Assembly (NCBI GenBank): GCA_027698105.1
Contig: JAQERH010000006.1
Coordinates: 1-64,000 of the forward strand
Length of the DNA: 64,000 nt
Reading direction: 5' to 3'
Source of the DNA: Lachnospiraceae bacterium AM93-12TA
GTDB taxonomy: Bacteria > Bacillota > Clostridia > Lachnospirales > Lachnospiraceae
Under the pieces are notes generated by a model that did no database searches, was not told the DNA's origin, and was given only the letters and a program-made list of their open reading frames with translations. The position numbers and the translations under genes were made by a program. Shown here one piece after another: positions 7,711 through 16,576 of this stretch. Positions within the stretch are counted from its first letter, which is position 1. Each line of letters opens with the position of its first letter.

Positions 7711-10104
7711 ATGGGAGAGACGATAAAAATGGAACGGGCAGGCATGGCAGAGGAGCGGCACCACCAGGTGAAAATATCGGTTCGCAGCCTGGTGGAGTTT
7801 GTGCTGCGCTCCGGCGACATTGACAACCGGAGAACTGCTGGCTCTCAGAAGGAGGCTATGCAGGAGGGGACGAGAATCCACCGGAAAATTCAGAGGCAGC
7901 AGGGGCCTTCCTACCGGGCGGAGGTGTTTTTAAGACACCAGGTGGAGGAGGAGGGATTTCTTCTTATAATAGAGGGGAGAGCAGACGGAATTATCGAGGA
8001 GCCATCGAGCGTAACCATTGACGAGATTAAGGGCGTGTATCTGGATTTAGATAAAATGGAGGAGCCGAATCCGGTGCATCTGGCTCAGGCTATGTGCTAT
8101 GCCTGGTTCTATGTTTGTGAACACCAGCTGACTGAGGCCGCAGTCCAGATGACTTACTGCAGCCTGGAGACAGAAGAAATCCGAAGGTTTAAGATGGTGA
8201 AGACAGCGCAGGAGCTGGAACTCTGGTTTCAGGGGCTGGTACATGAATACGTCAAATGGGCCAGATACCTGTACCATAATGGAATCCGGCGTGACGAATC
8301 TCTGAGAGAGCTGCAGTTTCCTTTTTCCTACAGAAATGGGCAGAGAGATTTGGCGGTATCGGTGTACCGGACTGTCAGCAGGGGAAAGAAGCTTTTTATT
8401 CAGGCGCCTACTGGAATTGGAAAGACACTTTCTACGATGTTTCCCAGCCTGAAAGCGATAGGAGAGGGATATGGAGATAAGCTTTTTTATCTGACAGCCA
8501 AGACGATTACCCGCTCGGTGGCAGAGGAAACGCTGAATATTCTGAGGGACAGCGGTCTGTATTTTCGTTCAGTTACCATCACAGCGAAGGAAAAACTCTG
8601 TTTTTTAGAAAAGCCAGAGTGCAATCCGGAGGCCTGTCCCTATGCAAAAGGGCATTTCGACCGGGTGAATGATGCAGTTTATACTGTTATTCATCAGGAG
8701 TTTGGCATTACCAGGGAAATTATTTTGAATTATGCAGAGAGGTTTCGTGTCTGTCCCTTCGAGCTGTGCCTTGATATCAGCAGCTTTGTGGATGGAATTA
8801 TCTGTGACTACAACTATGTGTTTGATCCGGATGTACGGCTGAAGCGGTACTTTGGAGAGGGGCAGAAAGGAGATTACATTTTTTTAATTGATGAAGCTCA
8901 CAATCTGCCAGGACGGGCCAGGGAAATGTACAGCGCTTCTATTGTAAAAGAGGATATTCTGGAGATAAAAAAACTGGTGAAGGAAAGATCTCCCAGGCTG
9001 ACCCGCTGTCTGAACCGGGTAAACCGACTGCTTTTAGAGATGAAGCGGGAATCCGGAAAAACAGAGATTCTTTCAGATGTGGGGCCTCTGGTGATGGCAT
9101 TGTCCGATGTGTTTTCAGAACTTGATAAATTTTTAGATCAATACCGAGAATTTGGAGACAGGGATCAGGTGCTGGATTTGTACTTTTCTGTCAGGAGTTT
9201 TTTGAACATATACGAGAGGACAGACGAACATTATAGAATTTATTCCAGATTTCTGGAAAATGGAGAATTCTGTGTGAAACTTCTCTGTGTCAATCCTATC
9301 CGCAATCTGGCGGAATGTCTGGAGCAGGGGAGGGCGGCTGTATTTTTCTCCGCTACCATGCTTCCTATCAGATATTACAGGGAACTTCTCAGCAATGAGC
9401 CGGAAGACTATGCAGTCTATGTAAATTCACCCTTCCCAAAGAAAAACAGGGCGATTCTGATCGCTTCAGACATCAGCAGCCGCTACACCAGAAGAAACAG
9501 GAGAGAATTTGAAAAAGCGGCAGATTATATCGAGGAAATCGCTTCTGCAAAAGCGGGAAATTATATGGTATTTTTTCCGTCTTATCAGTATATGGAAGCG
9601 GTGAGAGGGATTTTGCAGGAGAGAGGAACAGGACTTTCTCTTCTGATTCAGGAAAACCGTATGACAGAAGCGGACAGAGAGGCATTTTTAGCAGAGTTTT
9701 CTTTCAAGCGTCAGGAAAGCCTGGCGGCTCTTTGCGTCATGGGAGGCGTTTTTTCGGAAGGGATTGACTTGACCGGGGACAGGCTGATAGGCGTGGTCAT
9801 TATTGGAACTGGTATCCCCCAGGTGAACCCGGAGCAGGAAATTTTAAAGCAGTATTTTGAGGAAAATGGCGAAAATGGTTTTGACTATGCGTATCGGTAT
9901 CCCGGAATGAACAAAGTGCTTCAGGCGGCGGGGCGGGTGATCCGCACCATGGAGGACAGGGGAATTATCGCTCTGCTAGACGACCGTTTTCTCCAGACTG
10001 AGTATCAGGAATTGTTTCCCAGAGAGTGGAGCGAATATTTTATCGTCACAAGGCAAAACGTCAGGCAGGCCGCCAGGGCTTTCTGGGAATCGCCAGATGT
10101 CTGA
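7711..10104 (+). CDS. PD-(D/E)xK nuclease fused to a DinG/XPD-type superfamily 2 DNA helicase
   Basis: The 797-residue protein starts at 7711 behind an AGAAGGGGA site. Residues about 45-135 carry a Cas4/RecB-type nuclease signature: H57, the Asp of GRAD (D92), the E-x-K of DEIKG (E105, K107) and Q126xxxY130. Walker A APTGIGKT is at 232-239 and DEAH at 394-397. Cysteines between residues 297 and 353 (CFLEKPEC, ACP, CPFELC) occupy the place of the XPD iron-sulfur cluster. The late GGVFSEGIDL and QAAGRVIR segments are typical helicase motifs V and VI. It is probably a DNA-repair nuclease-helicase. Its biological substrate cannot be read from the sequence. Confidence 0.9.
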   Translation: MGETIKMERAGMAEERHHQVKISVRSLVEFVLRSGDIDNRRTAGSQKEAMQEGTRIHRKIQRQQGPSYRAEVFLRHQVEEEGFLLIIEGRADGIIEEPSSVTIDEIKGVYLDLDKMEEPNPVHLAQAMCYAWFYVCEHQLTEAAVQMTYCSLETEEIRRFKMVKTAQELELWFQGLVHEYVKWARYLYHNGIRRDESLRELQFPFSYRNGQRDLAVSVYRTVSRGKKLFIQAPTGIGKTLSTMFPSLKAIGEGYGDKLFYLTAKTITRSVAEETLNILRDSGLYFRSVTITAKEKLCFLEKPECNPEACPYAKGHFDRVNDAVYTVIHQEFGITREIILNYAERFRVCPFELCLDISSFVDGIICDYNYVFDPDVRLKRYFGEGQKGDYIFLIDEAHNLPGRAREMYSASIVKEDILEIKKLVKERSPRLTRCLNRVNRLLLEMKRESGKTEILSDVGPLVMALSDVFSELDKFLDQYREFGDRDQVLDLYFSVRSFLNIYERTDEHYRIYSRFLENGEFCVKLLCVNPIRNLAECLEQGRAAVFFSATMLPIRYYRELLSNEPEDYAVYVNSPFPKKNRAILIASDISSRYTRRNRREFEKAADYIEEIASAKAGNYMVFFPSYQYMEAVRGILQERGTGLSLLIQENRMTEADREAFLAEFSFKRQESLAALCVMGGVFSEGIDLTGDRLIGVVIIGTGIPQVNPEQEILKQYFEENGENGFDYAYRYPGMNKVLQAAGRVIRTMEDRGIIALLDDRFLQTEYQELFPREWSEYFIVTRQNVRQAARAFWESPDV

Positions 10105-10113
10105 AAAAGAAAG

Positions 10114-10144
10114 AGAGGCAGTAATTATGGCTGCCTCTTTTTTT
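10114..10144. terminator. Shared bidirectional terminator between the helicase and LysR genes
   Basis: AGAGGCAG (10114-10121) pairs with CTGCCTCT (10131-10138). The + strand continues into a T7 run, and the opposite strand into TTTCTTTTTC, so it can end both converging transcripts. The last codons and stop of the LysR gene (stop at 10125) lie within it. Confidence 0.85.
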
Positions 10145-11036
10145 CGTCTTCCTTTGCTCCTAAAAGCTCCATAAACTGTCTGGCAGCCTGGGAGACAGGG
10201 ATGTTTTCATTGTGAACTACTACCAGCTGGCGCTCCGGAAGCTCCTCTTCCAGATTTAAAATGAAAAGGTCTTTTTCAGAAGCTGGAATGCAGAAATCCG
10301 GAACAAAGGCAATACCCAGACCGATTTTAGCCAGGTCGATGAGGAGATCATTGCTGCTCAGCTCGATTTCAGGAACCAGATCCAGCTGATGCTTCTGAAA
10401 CATACTGTGAAGAAATTCGCTGGTAGTGCTCTTTTTATCCAGCATCAGGATGGGGTAGGTCTGAAGTTCCTCCAGACTCAGTTTTCTTCCCTTTAATGGG
10501 AAAAAGCGTTCATTGGCAGCGAATACGTCATGGAACGGACGCAGCATTTTGATGTTCTGTGTATTGGAGAGGGCGGAGTTTGGATAGTTGGTAATAATAA
10601 AATCTACCTGCCCGTTTTCCAATAGCTTAGCGCACTCAATAGAGGTGCGGTTTGTCACTTTAATATGAATATTTGGATAAAGACTGTGAAAATGGCTTAA
10701 AAAAGGCACGAGAAAATAGCGGCAGATCGTGTCGCTGGCTCCGATTCTAAGCTGGCCGCCGTTCAGCGTGTTGGCCTCCAGCAGCTGATTTTCTCCCTTT
10801 TTAATCAGATTCATGGCAGGCTCAATGTGTTTAAGCAGAATTTCCCCTTCTGGTGTCAGCTGCACCCGCTTTGTACTTCTGATAAACAGAGTCTGGTTCA
10901 GCTTTTTTTCCAGAACCTTAATCGACTGGCTGACAGCTGACTGGGAAATAAAAAGCTGTTTTGACGCCTCGGAAAAGCTCAGTGTAGAGGCTACATGGTA
11001 AAATACCTTGTATAATTCATAGTTTATATCCATCAT
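10125..11036 (-). CDS. LysR-family transcriptional regulator
   Basis: The 303-residue protein has an N-terminal LysR helix-turn-helix (about residues 5-63, SFSEASKQLFISQSAVSQSI) and a periplasmic-binding-like effector domain (about 90-295) starting at GGQLRIGASDTI. The effector and targets are unknown. It is transcribed divergently from the sigma-like gene at 11160, with 123 bp between the starts, a common arrangement for a LysR protein and a target gene. Two adjacent ATG codons at 11036 and 11033 follow AAGGAGAA; either may be used. Confidence 0.92.
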   Translation of the reverse strand: MMDINYELYKVFYHVASTLSFSEASKQLFISQSAVSQSIKVLEKKLNQTLFIRSTKRVQLTPEGEILLKHIEPAMNLIKKGENQLLEANTLNGGQLRIGASDTICRYFLVPFLSHFHSLYPNIHIKVTNRTSIECAKLLENGQVDFIITNYPNSALSNTQNIKMLRPFHDVFAANERFFPLKGRKLSLEELQTYPILMLDKKSTTSEFLHSMFQKHQLDLVPEIELSSNDLLIDLAKIGLGIAFVPDFCIPASEKDLFILNLEEELPERQLVVVHNENIPVSQAARQFMELLGAKEDEKKRQP

Positions 11037-11123
11037 TAGTTCTCCTTATAAAAGATATTGCTCATTTTAGCATAGACGGAAACATTTTGCAAATTTTCTT
11101 TTCTTCCTATTGTACCGCGGGTG

Positions 11124-11132
11124 TGGTATACT
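11124..11132 (+). promoter_or_regulatory. Extended -10 promoter of the sigma-like gene
   Basis: TG at 11124-11125 followed by TATACT at 11127-11132 forms an extended -10 element 28 bp before the start codon. No good -35 hexamer is present, which would fit dependence on an activator such as the divergent LysR protein. Confidence 0.45.
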
Positions 11133-11159
11133 TGATTACAAAAACAGGAGGATAGAACC

Positions 11160-11714
11160 ATGGAACACAGATTAAATGAAAACGAAGAAATGACAGAGTT
11201 TGACCATACAGATTTTTATCAGATGTATCAGGAAGAGATGGACTGCATCGTACCCTGCACGGCGCAGGAGATGGAGGAACTGTCGGAGGAGCTGTTAAAT
11301 GGAAGCGAGACAGCGAGACAGCGCCTGATAGAGGGATGCCTTTTCCTGGCTGCTGAGATAGCGGAGGAGTATCAGAATAAGGGACTTTCTGCCGGGGATC
11401 TGGTACAGGAGGCTAATATGGCCCTTCTGCTTCTGGCTTCTGAGTATGAGGGCGGGAATTTCCGGGCGCAGGCCGAAGAGAGGATCCGGGAAGCCCTGGA
11501 GGAAGCTTTAGATCTTCAGGACACAGAGTGCCGGATTGAAGAGGAAATGTTAGCGAGAGTCAATGTTTTAAAAGATATTTCTGCCAGCATGGCCGAGGAG
11601 CTGGGACGGGAGGCTACTGTAGAGGAGCTGGCTGCCCGGATGAAAATGACAGAAGAGGAAATTAAGGATATTATGAAGCTGACTCTTGACGCTATGAGCG
11701 TCAGCGGCGAGTAG
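11160..11714 (+). CDS. Sigma-70-like protein without a region 4
   Basis: The 184-residue acidic protein resembles sigma factors in two places. Residues about 60-105 (RLIEGCLFLAAEIAEEYQNK, then LSAGDLVQEANMALLLLASEY) follow the sigma region 2 pattern, and about 130-180 (SMAEELGREATVEELAARMK) match region 3. There is no recognisable region 4, so it should not bind a -35 element in the normal way. It could be a degenerate sigma factor, a regulator that mimics sigma or a partner of RNA polymerase; the sequence does not decide. An AGGAGG site precedes the start, and the histidine phosphatase gene follows after 10 bp. Confidence 0.7.
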   Translation: MEHRLNENEEMTEFDHTDFYQMYQEEMDCIVPCTAQEMEELSEELLNGSETARQRLIEGCLFLAAEIAEEYQNKGLSAGDLVQEANMALLLLASEYEGGNFRAQAEERIREALEEALDLQDTECRIEEEMLARVNVLKDISASMAEELGREATVEELAARMKMTEEEIKDIMKLTLDAMSVSGE

Positions 11715-11724
11715 GAGGAAAGAT

Positions 11725-12360
11725 ATGAAGCTGTATCTGATCCGCCATGGGCAGACACTGTGGAACCAGGAGGGAAAGATTCAGGGAAAGACGGATATTC
11801 CTTTAAACGAAGAAGGAAAAAAGCAGGCAGAGCTTCTGGCAAAAGCCATGGAACAGCGAGAGGTAGGAGCTGTGTACTCCAGTCCCTTAAAGAGAGCCTT
11901 CGAGACAGCCTCCTGTGTGGCCGGGCGGAAAGGTCTGCCGGTTATTCCGTTAGAAGGTTTAAGAGAAGTGGATTTCGGCCTTTGGGAAGGCATGACCTGG
12001 AGAGACATAGAGGAAACCTATTATGAGGATTTTGTCCTCTGGGATAAAAACCCTGCAGAGCATACTCCTACAGGCGGAGAGCGGCGGGAGGACTGTGCAG
12101 CCAGATGCGAAAAAGCCATGGAACAGGTTTTAGCCGAAACACCAAAAGGGAAGGATGCTGCCATTGTGGCTCACGGGGGGATTCTTGTGTTTGCGGCTCT
12201 CTGGCTGACAAGACAAAGCCAGGAGAAAAATGAAATTATTGTTAAAAATGCAAGTATTACAACCATCGAGTACGACAGAAAGACAGGGAAAGGAACACTT
12301 CTGTGCCTGAATGATGTGAGCCATCTGGGCAGTCACTGTTCCGGGGCCGGGATTGTATAA
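11725..12360 (+). CDS. Histidine phosphatase family protein (phosphoglycerate mutase-like)
   Basis: The 211-residue protein begins with the RHGQT signature (RHG at 7-9, phosphorylated His8) and has a later GGE motif and AHGG containing the second catalytic histidine. It belongs to the branch that includes GpmB and alpha-ribazole phosphatase CobC. Assignment to CobC is tempting, because the window encodes most of cobalamin synthesis and no other CobC is seen, but the gene is 16 kb from the cobalamin operon and the family is broad. It is likely co-transcribed with the sigma-like gene. AGGAGG lies just before the start. Confidence 0.88.
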   Translation: MKLYLIRHGQTLWNQEGKIQGKTDIPLNEEGKKQAELLAKAMEQREVGAVYSSPLKRAFETASCVAGRKGLPVIPLEGLREVDFGLWEGMTWRDIEETYYEDFVLWDKNPAEHTPTGGERREDCAARCEKAMEQVLAETPKGKDAAIVAHGGILVFAALWLTRQSQEKNEIIVKNASITTIEYDRKTGKGTLLCLNDVSHLGSHCSGAGIV

Positions 12361-12505
12361 GAACATTCATTAGCAAAAGAGATAACATCTATTAAATATA
12401 TTAATTTTACTTATTTATAATTTTTGTTTATGATAGATTCAGGAAAGAAACTATGAACCATAAGGAACATATGTGATAGAAATGCGATCTGTAAGGAGGA
12501 ACGTC

Positions 12506-15500
12506 ATGAGCGTAAGGCGTATTTTTGTTGAGAAGAGAGAAGAATTTGCCGTAAAGGCAAAGGAGCTCAGAGCAGAGATTGAAAACTATCTGGGTATTCA
12601 GACGATTACAGGTGTCAGAGTTCTCATCCGTTACGATATTGAGAATGTTTCCGATGCTGTCTACCAGGAGGCTCTGGCTACCATTTTTTCTGAGCCGCCT
12701 ATGGACGATGTGTATGAGGAGAGCTTTGAGACAAAGGAAGGAGATCTGGTATTTACAGTAGAGTACCTTCCGGGACAGTTTGATCAGAGAGCCGATTCTG
12801 CCGAGCAGTGTGTGAAGCTTCTCAGCGAAGAGGAGGAGCCGGTGATCCGTTCCGCTACTACGTATGTGGTATCAGGAACCCTTACAGAGGAGGAGAAGGC
12901 AGCTGTCAAATCTCTCTGCATTAATCCGGTAGATTCCAGAGAAAATAACAATCCGAAGCCAGAGACACTGGTGACAGTGTTTGAGCAGCCAGAGGATGTA
13001 AAGATTTTTGATGGCTTTATGGATATGCCGGAGAAGGAACTGAACGAGCTGTACAGCTCCTTAAATCTGGCCATGACTTTCAAGGATTTCCTGCACATTC
13101 AGAATTATTTTAAGAATGAGGAGAAGAGAGATCCGTCTGTAACAGAAATCCGCGTGCTCGATACTTACTGGTCTGATCACTGCCGCCATACGACCTTCCA
13201 GACAGAGCTTAAAGATGTAGAGTTTACAAAGGGCGATTACAATGAGCCGATTGAAAACACTTACAGACAGTATCTGGCTGACCGTGAGGAGGTTTATGCC
13301 GGAAGAAGCGATAAATATGTCTGCCTGATGGATTTAGCCTTAATGGCAATGAAAAAGCTGAGAAAAGAAGGAAAGCTCCAGGACATGGAGGTTTCTGAGG
13401 AGATCAATGCCTGCAGTATCGTAGTTCCGGTTGTGATTGACGGTCAGGAAGAAGAGTGGCTGGTAAACTTTAAGAACGAGACTCACAACCATCCGACTGA
13501 GATTGAGCCGTTTGGAGGAGCAGCTACCTGTCTGGGAGGAGCCATCCGTGATCCCCTTTCCGGACGTACTTATGTATACCAGGCTATGCGTGTAACCGGT
13601 GCGGCTGATCCGACCAGACCAATGGCAGAGACGATGCACGGCAAGCTGCCTCAGAGACGGATTGTTACCGATGCAGCTCATGGCTACAGCTCCTACGGAA
13701 ACCAGATTGGACTGGCTACAGGATATGTAAAAGAGCTGTATCATCCGAACTATGCGGCTAAGAGAATGGAGATTGGCGCTGTTATGGCGGCAGCTCCCAG
13801 AAAGAATGTAATCCGTGAAACATCTGACCCGGGCGATGTAATCATCCTCATGGGAGGAAGAACAGGACGCGACGGCATCGGCGGAGCGACCGGTTCCTCC
13901 AAGGTACATACAGAGGAATCCATCGAGGTCTGCGGCGCTGAGGTTCAGAAGGGAAATCCGCCGACAGAGAGAAAGCTGCAGAGATTATTCCGCCGTCCTG
14001 AGGCAAGCCGTCTGATTAAGAAGTGCAATGATTTCGGTGCAGGCGGTGTGTCCGTAGCGATTGGAGAGCTGGCAGCAGGTCTTGAAATCGATCTGGATCA
14101 GGTTCCGAAGAAATATGCAGGCCTTGACGGCACAGAGATTGCCATTTCTGAGTCCCAGGAGAGAATGGCAGTAGTAGTTGATAAAAAAGACGTAGATGAA
14201 ATGATGGCTTATGTGGCAGAGGAGAACTTAGAGGCAGTTCCGGTTGCCGTTGTCACAGAGGCTCCAAGACTTGTAATGCACTGGAGAGGTAAGACCATCG
14301 TAGATTTAAGCCGCGCTTTCTTAGATACAAACGGCGCTCACCAGGAAGCAGCCGTGACAGTTGAAGTTCCTGTAAAAGAGGGCAACCTTTTTGAGAGAAA
14401 AGAGATTGGCGATGTAAAGGAACACTGGCTGAAGCTGTTATCCAGCTTAAATGTATGCTCCCAGAAGGGCCTTGTGGAGATGTTTGACGCTTCCATCGGT
14501 GCAGGAAGCACCTACATGCCTTACGGCGGACGCTATCAGCTGACAGAGACACAGGCGATGGTTGCAAAGCTTCCTGTATTAAAAGGCAAATGCGATGCAG
14601 TGACCATGATGAGCTATGGATACGATCCATACCTGTCCAGCTGGAGCCCATACCATGGAGCAGTTTATGCGGTACTTGACTCTGTGGCTAAGATTGCGGC
14701 CAATGGAGGAGATTTCAGAAAGATCCGCTTCACCTTCCAGGAGTACTTCAAGAGAATGACAGAAGACAGAACGAGATGGGGCGCTCCATTCTGTGCGCTT
14801 CTTGGAGCTTACAGCGCTCAGATGGGATTTGGTCTTCCGTCTATCGGAGGCAAGGACAGTATGTCCGGAACCTTCAATGATGAGACTCACGGAGAAATTA
14901 ACGTACCTCCGACACTGGTTTCCTTCGCTGTCGATGTTTCTGACAAGCAGCACGTGGTAACACCTGAGTTCAAGAAGGCTGGAAGCAAGATTGTGGTATT
15001 AAAGATCGAGAAGGACGCATACGATCTTCCTGTTTACAGCCAGGTTATGGACAGCTACGAAAAGCTGTACAGAGATATGGAGGCTGGAAACGTGATTTCC
15101 GCCTATGCAGTAGAAGCAGGCGGCATCGCTGAGGCAGTGAGCAAAATGGCCTTCGGAAACAAGATGGGCGTAAAGATCGAACACAATGTGGATCCGAGAG
15201 ATTTCTTTGTTCCGGCATGGGGTGACATTGTCTGCGAGGTACCAGACGGCAAGCTTGGAAATCTCGGCATTACTTACACCGTAATCGGTGAGGTAACAGA
15301 TAAGGCGGCATTTGAATACGGCAATGTATCTATTTCCATGGACGAGGCATTACACGCATGGACAAAGACTCTGGAGGATGTGTTCCCAACAGAGTCCAAG
15401 GTAGAGCAGAAGCCGGTGAGAACGGATATTTACAATACAGATCATGTATATGTATGTAAGCATAAGGTAGCTCAGCCAACTGTATTTATTCCTGTATTCC

Positions 15501-16270
15501 CAGGTACAAACTGTGAATATGAGAGTACAAAGGCATTTGAGCGGGCAGGAGCCAACGTCATCACAAAGATTTTCAGAAACAGGGATGCGGCAGATATCAG
15601 AGATTCTGTTGAGGTTTACAGAAAAGCCATTGCACAGTCCCAGATTATCATGTTCCCAGGTGGATTCTCCGGAGGAGACGAGCCGGATGGTTCTGCAAAA
15701 TTCTTTGCTACAACCTTCAGAAACGCAGTCCTGAAGGAAGAACTTGAGAAGCTGGTCAATGAAAGAGACGGTCTGATCCTTGGAGTATGCAACGGCTTCC
15801 AGGCGTTGATTAAGCTGGGACTGCTGCCGGAAGGAAAGATCACAGAGCTTAAAAAGGATTCACCGACACTGGCTATGAATACCATTGGACGCCATATTTC
15901 CAAGATGGTAAATCTGAAAGTCGTTTCCAATAAATCCCCATGGCTGCGGGAAGCAGAGCTGGGCGGAGTATATGTAAACCCGATTTCCCACGGAGAGGGA
16001 CAGTTCGTTGCCAGCGATGAGTGGATTGAAAAGCTCTATGCAAACGGACAGGTAGCGACTCAGTACGTAGACGCAGAAGGCAATCCGACCATGGATGAGG
16101 CATGGAATCCGAACGGTTCCAGGATGGCTATCGAAGGAATCACAAGTGAGGACGGACGCATCTACGGTAAGATGGGCCACTCAGAGAGAATCGGAGACGG
16201 CGTATTTATGAATATCTATGGAGATAAGGATATTAAAATCTTCGAGTCTGGTGTAAAATACTTCAAGTAA
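12506..16270 (+). CDS. purL: Phosphoribosylformylglycinamidine synthase (FGAM synthase, single-chain PurL)
   Basis: The 1254-residue protein is the long, fused form of PurL. An N-terminal PurS-like region is followed by the two AIRS-type ATP-binding halves (for example THNHPTEIEPFGGAATCLGG) and a C-terminal class I glutamine amidotransferase with the nucleophile in GVCNGFQ (about residue 1094) and a late SHGEGQF histidine motif. It catalyses the glutamine-dependent fourth step of purine synthesis in the cytoplasm. The start at 12506 follows AAGGAGGA (12493-12500); the in-frame GTG at 12473 has no such site. No purine riboswitch was recognised in the 145 bp upstream gap. Codon use looks like that of a highly expressed gene. 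Confidence 0.96.
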   Translation: MSVRRIFVEKREEFAVKAKELRAEIENYLGIQTITGVRVLIRYDIENVSDAVYQEALATIFSEPPMDDVYEESFETKEGDLVFTVEYLPGQFDQRADSAEQCVKLLSEEEEPVIRSATTYVVSGTLTEEEKAAVKSLCINPVDSRENNNPKPETLVTVFEQPEDVKIFDGFMDMPEKELNELYSSLNLAMTFKDFLHIQNYFKNEEKRDPSVTEIRVLDTYWSDHCRHTTFQTELKDVEFTKGDYNEPIENTYRQYLADREEVYAGRSDKYVCLMDLALMAMKKLRKEGKLQDMEVSEEINACSIVVPVVIDGQEEEWLVNFKNETHNHPTEIEPFGGAATCLGGAIRDPLSGRTYVYQAMRVTGAADPTRPMAETMHGKLPQRRIVTDAAHGYSSYGNQIGLATGYVKELYHPNYAAKRMEIGAVMAAAPRKNVIRETSDPGDVIILMGGRTGRDGIGGATGSSKVHTEESIEVCGAEVQKGNPPTERKLQRLFRRPEASRLIKKCNDFGAGGVSVAIGELAAGLEIDLDQVPKKYAGLDGTEIAISESQERMAVVVDKKDVDEMMAYVAEENLEAVPVAVVTEAPRLVMHWRGKTIVDLSRAFLDTNGAHQEAAVTVEVPVKEGNLFERKEIGDVKEHWLKLLSSLNVCSQKGLVEMFDASIGAGSTYMPYGGRYQLTETQAMVAKLPVLKGKCDAVTMMSYGYDPYLSSWSPYHGAVYAVLDSVAKIAANGGDFRKIRFTFQEYFKRMTEDRTRWGAPFCALLGAYSAQMGFGLPSIGGKDSMSGTFNDETHGEINVPPTLVSFAVDVSDKQHVVTPEFKKAGSKIVVLKIEKDAYDLPVYSQVMDSYEKLYRDMEAGNVISAYAVEAGGIAEAVSKMAFGNKMGVKIEHNVDPRDFFVPAWGDIVCEVPDGKLGNLGITYTVIGEVTDKAAFEYGNVSISMDEALHAWTKTLEDVFPTESKVEQKPVRTDIYNTDHVYVCKHKVAQPTVFIPVFPGTNCEYESTKAFERAGANVITKIFRNRDAADIRDSVEVYRKAIAQSQIIMFPGGFSGGDEPDGSAKFFATTFRNAVLKEELEKLVNERDGLILGVCNGFQALIKLGLLPEGKITELKKDSPTLAMNTIGRHISKMVNLKVVSNKSPWLREAELGGVYVNPISHGEGQFVASDEWIEKLYANGQVATQYVDAEGNPTMDEAWNPNGSRMAIEGITSEDGRIYGKMGHSERIGDGVFMNIYGDKDIKIFESGVKYFK

Positions 16271-16285
16271 GATAAAATGTAAAAG

Positions 16286-16327
16286 AAGATCATCTTAGGC
16301 TAATCAAGTCTAAGGTGATCTTTTTTG
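16286..16327 (+). terminator. Intrinsic terminator of purL
   Basis: AAGATCATCTTAG (16286-16298) pairs with CTAAGGTGATCTT (16310-16322) around an 11-base loop and leads into TTTTTTG. It is strong. Confidence 0.92.
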
Positions 16328-16405
16328 CGTAATTTCTTCTGCTTTTTACCAAACTCCAATAATTATGGAGAGAAACCTTGCAGTTTCCTGGAAAAGTTAT
16401 AAAAA

Positions 16406-16449
16406 TGTAAGCAAAAAGTTAGAAATAGAAGAGAAAATTCTGATATAAT
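16406..16449 (+). promoter_or_regulatory. Promoter with a TGTAAGCAAAAAG box, shared with the lipoprotein gene promoter
   Basis: TGTAAGCAAAAAG (16406-16418), then exactly 20 bp, then TCTGATATAAT (16439-16449) containing an extended -10. The same two blocks with the same 20 bp spacing occur at 26924-26967 before the lipoprotein gene. The box would lie at about -50 to -38, just above the -35 position, where an activator could bind; no good -35 hexamer is present in either copy. The rest of the 306 bp between purL and the next gene shows only the purL terminator. Confidence 0.55.
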
Positions 16450-16576
16450 AGCAGTAACAAAAAAGAAAGTGCAAAATAAGCGGAACTTCTTTGACGAACT
16501 GTTTCAGATTTGGTATAATAAACCATGAGAATTGCAAGATGATTCTGACAAAACGAAGGAAAAAGGAGGAGAGAAT

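Noticed and set aside
13340..13909. Long minus-strand open frame inside purL
   Set aside because: It is opposite a conserved catalytic part of purL, has no ribosome binding site or promoter, and its composition reflects the restricted codon use of purL.
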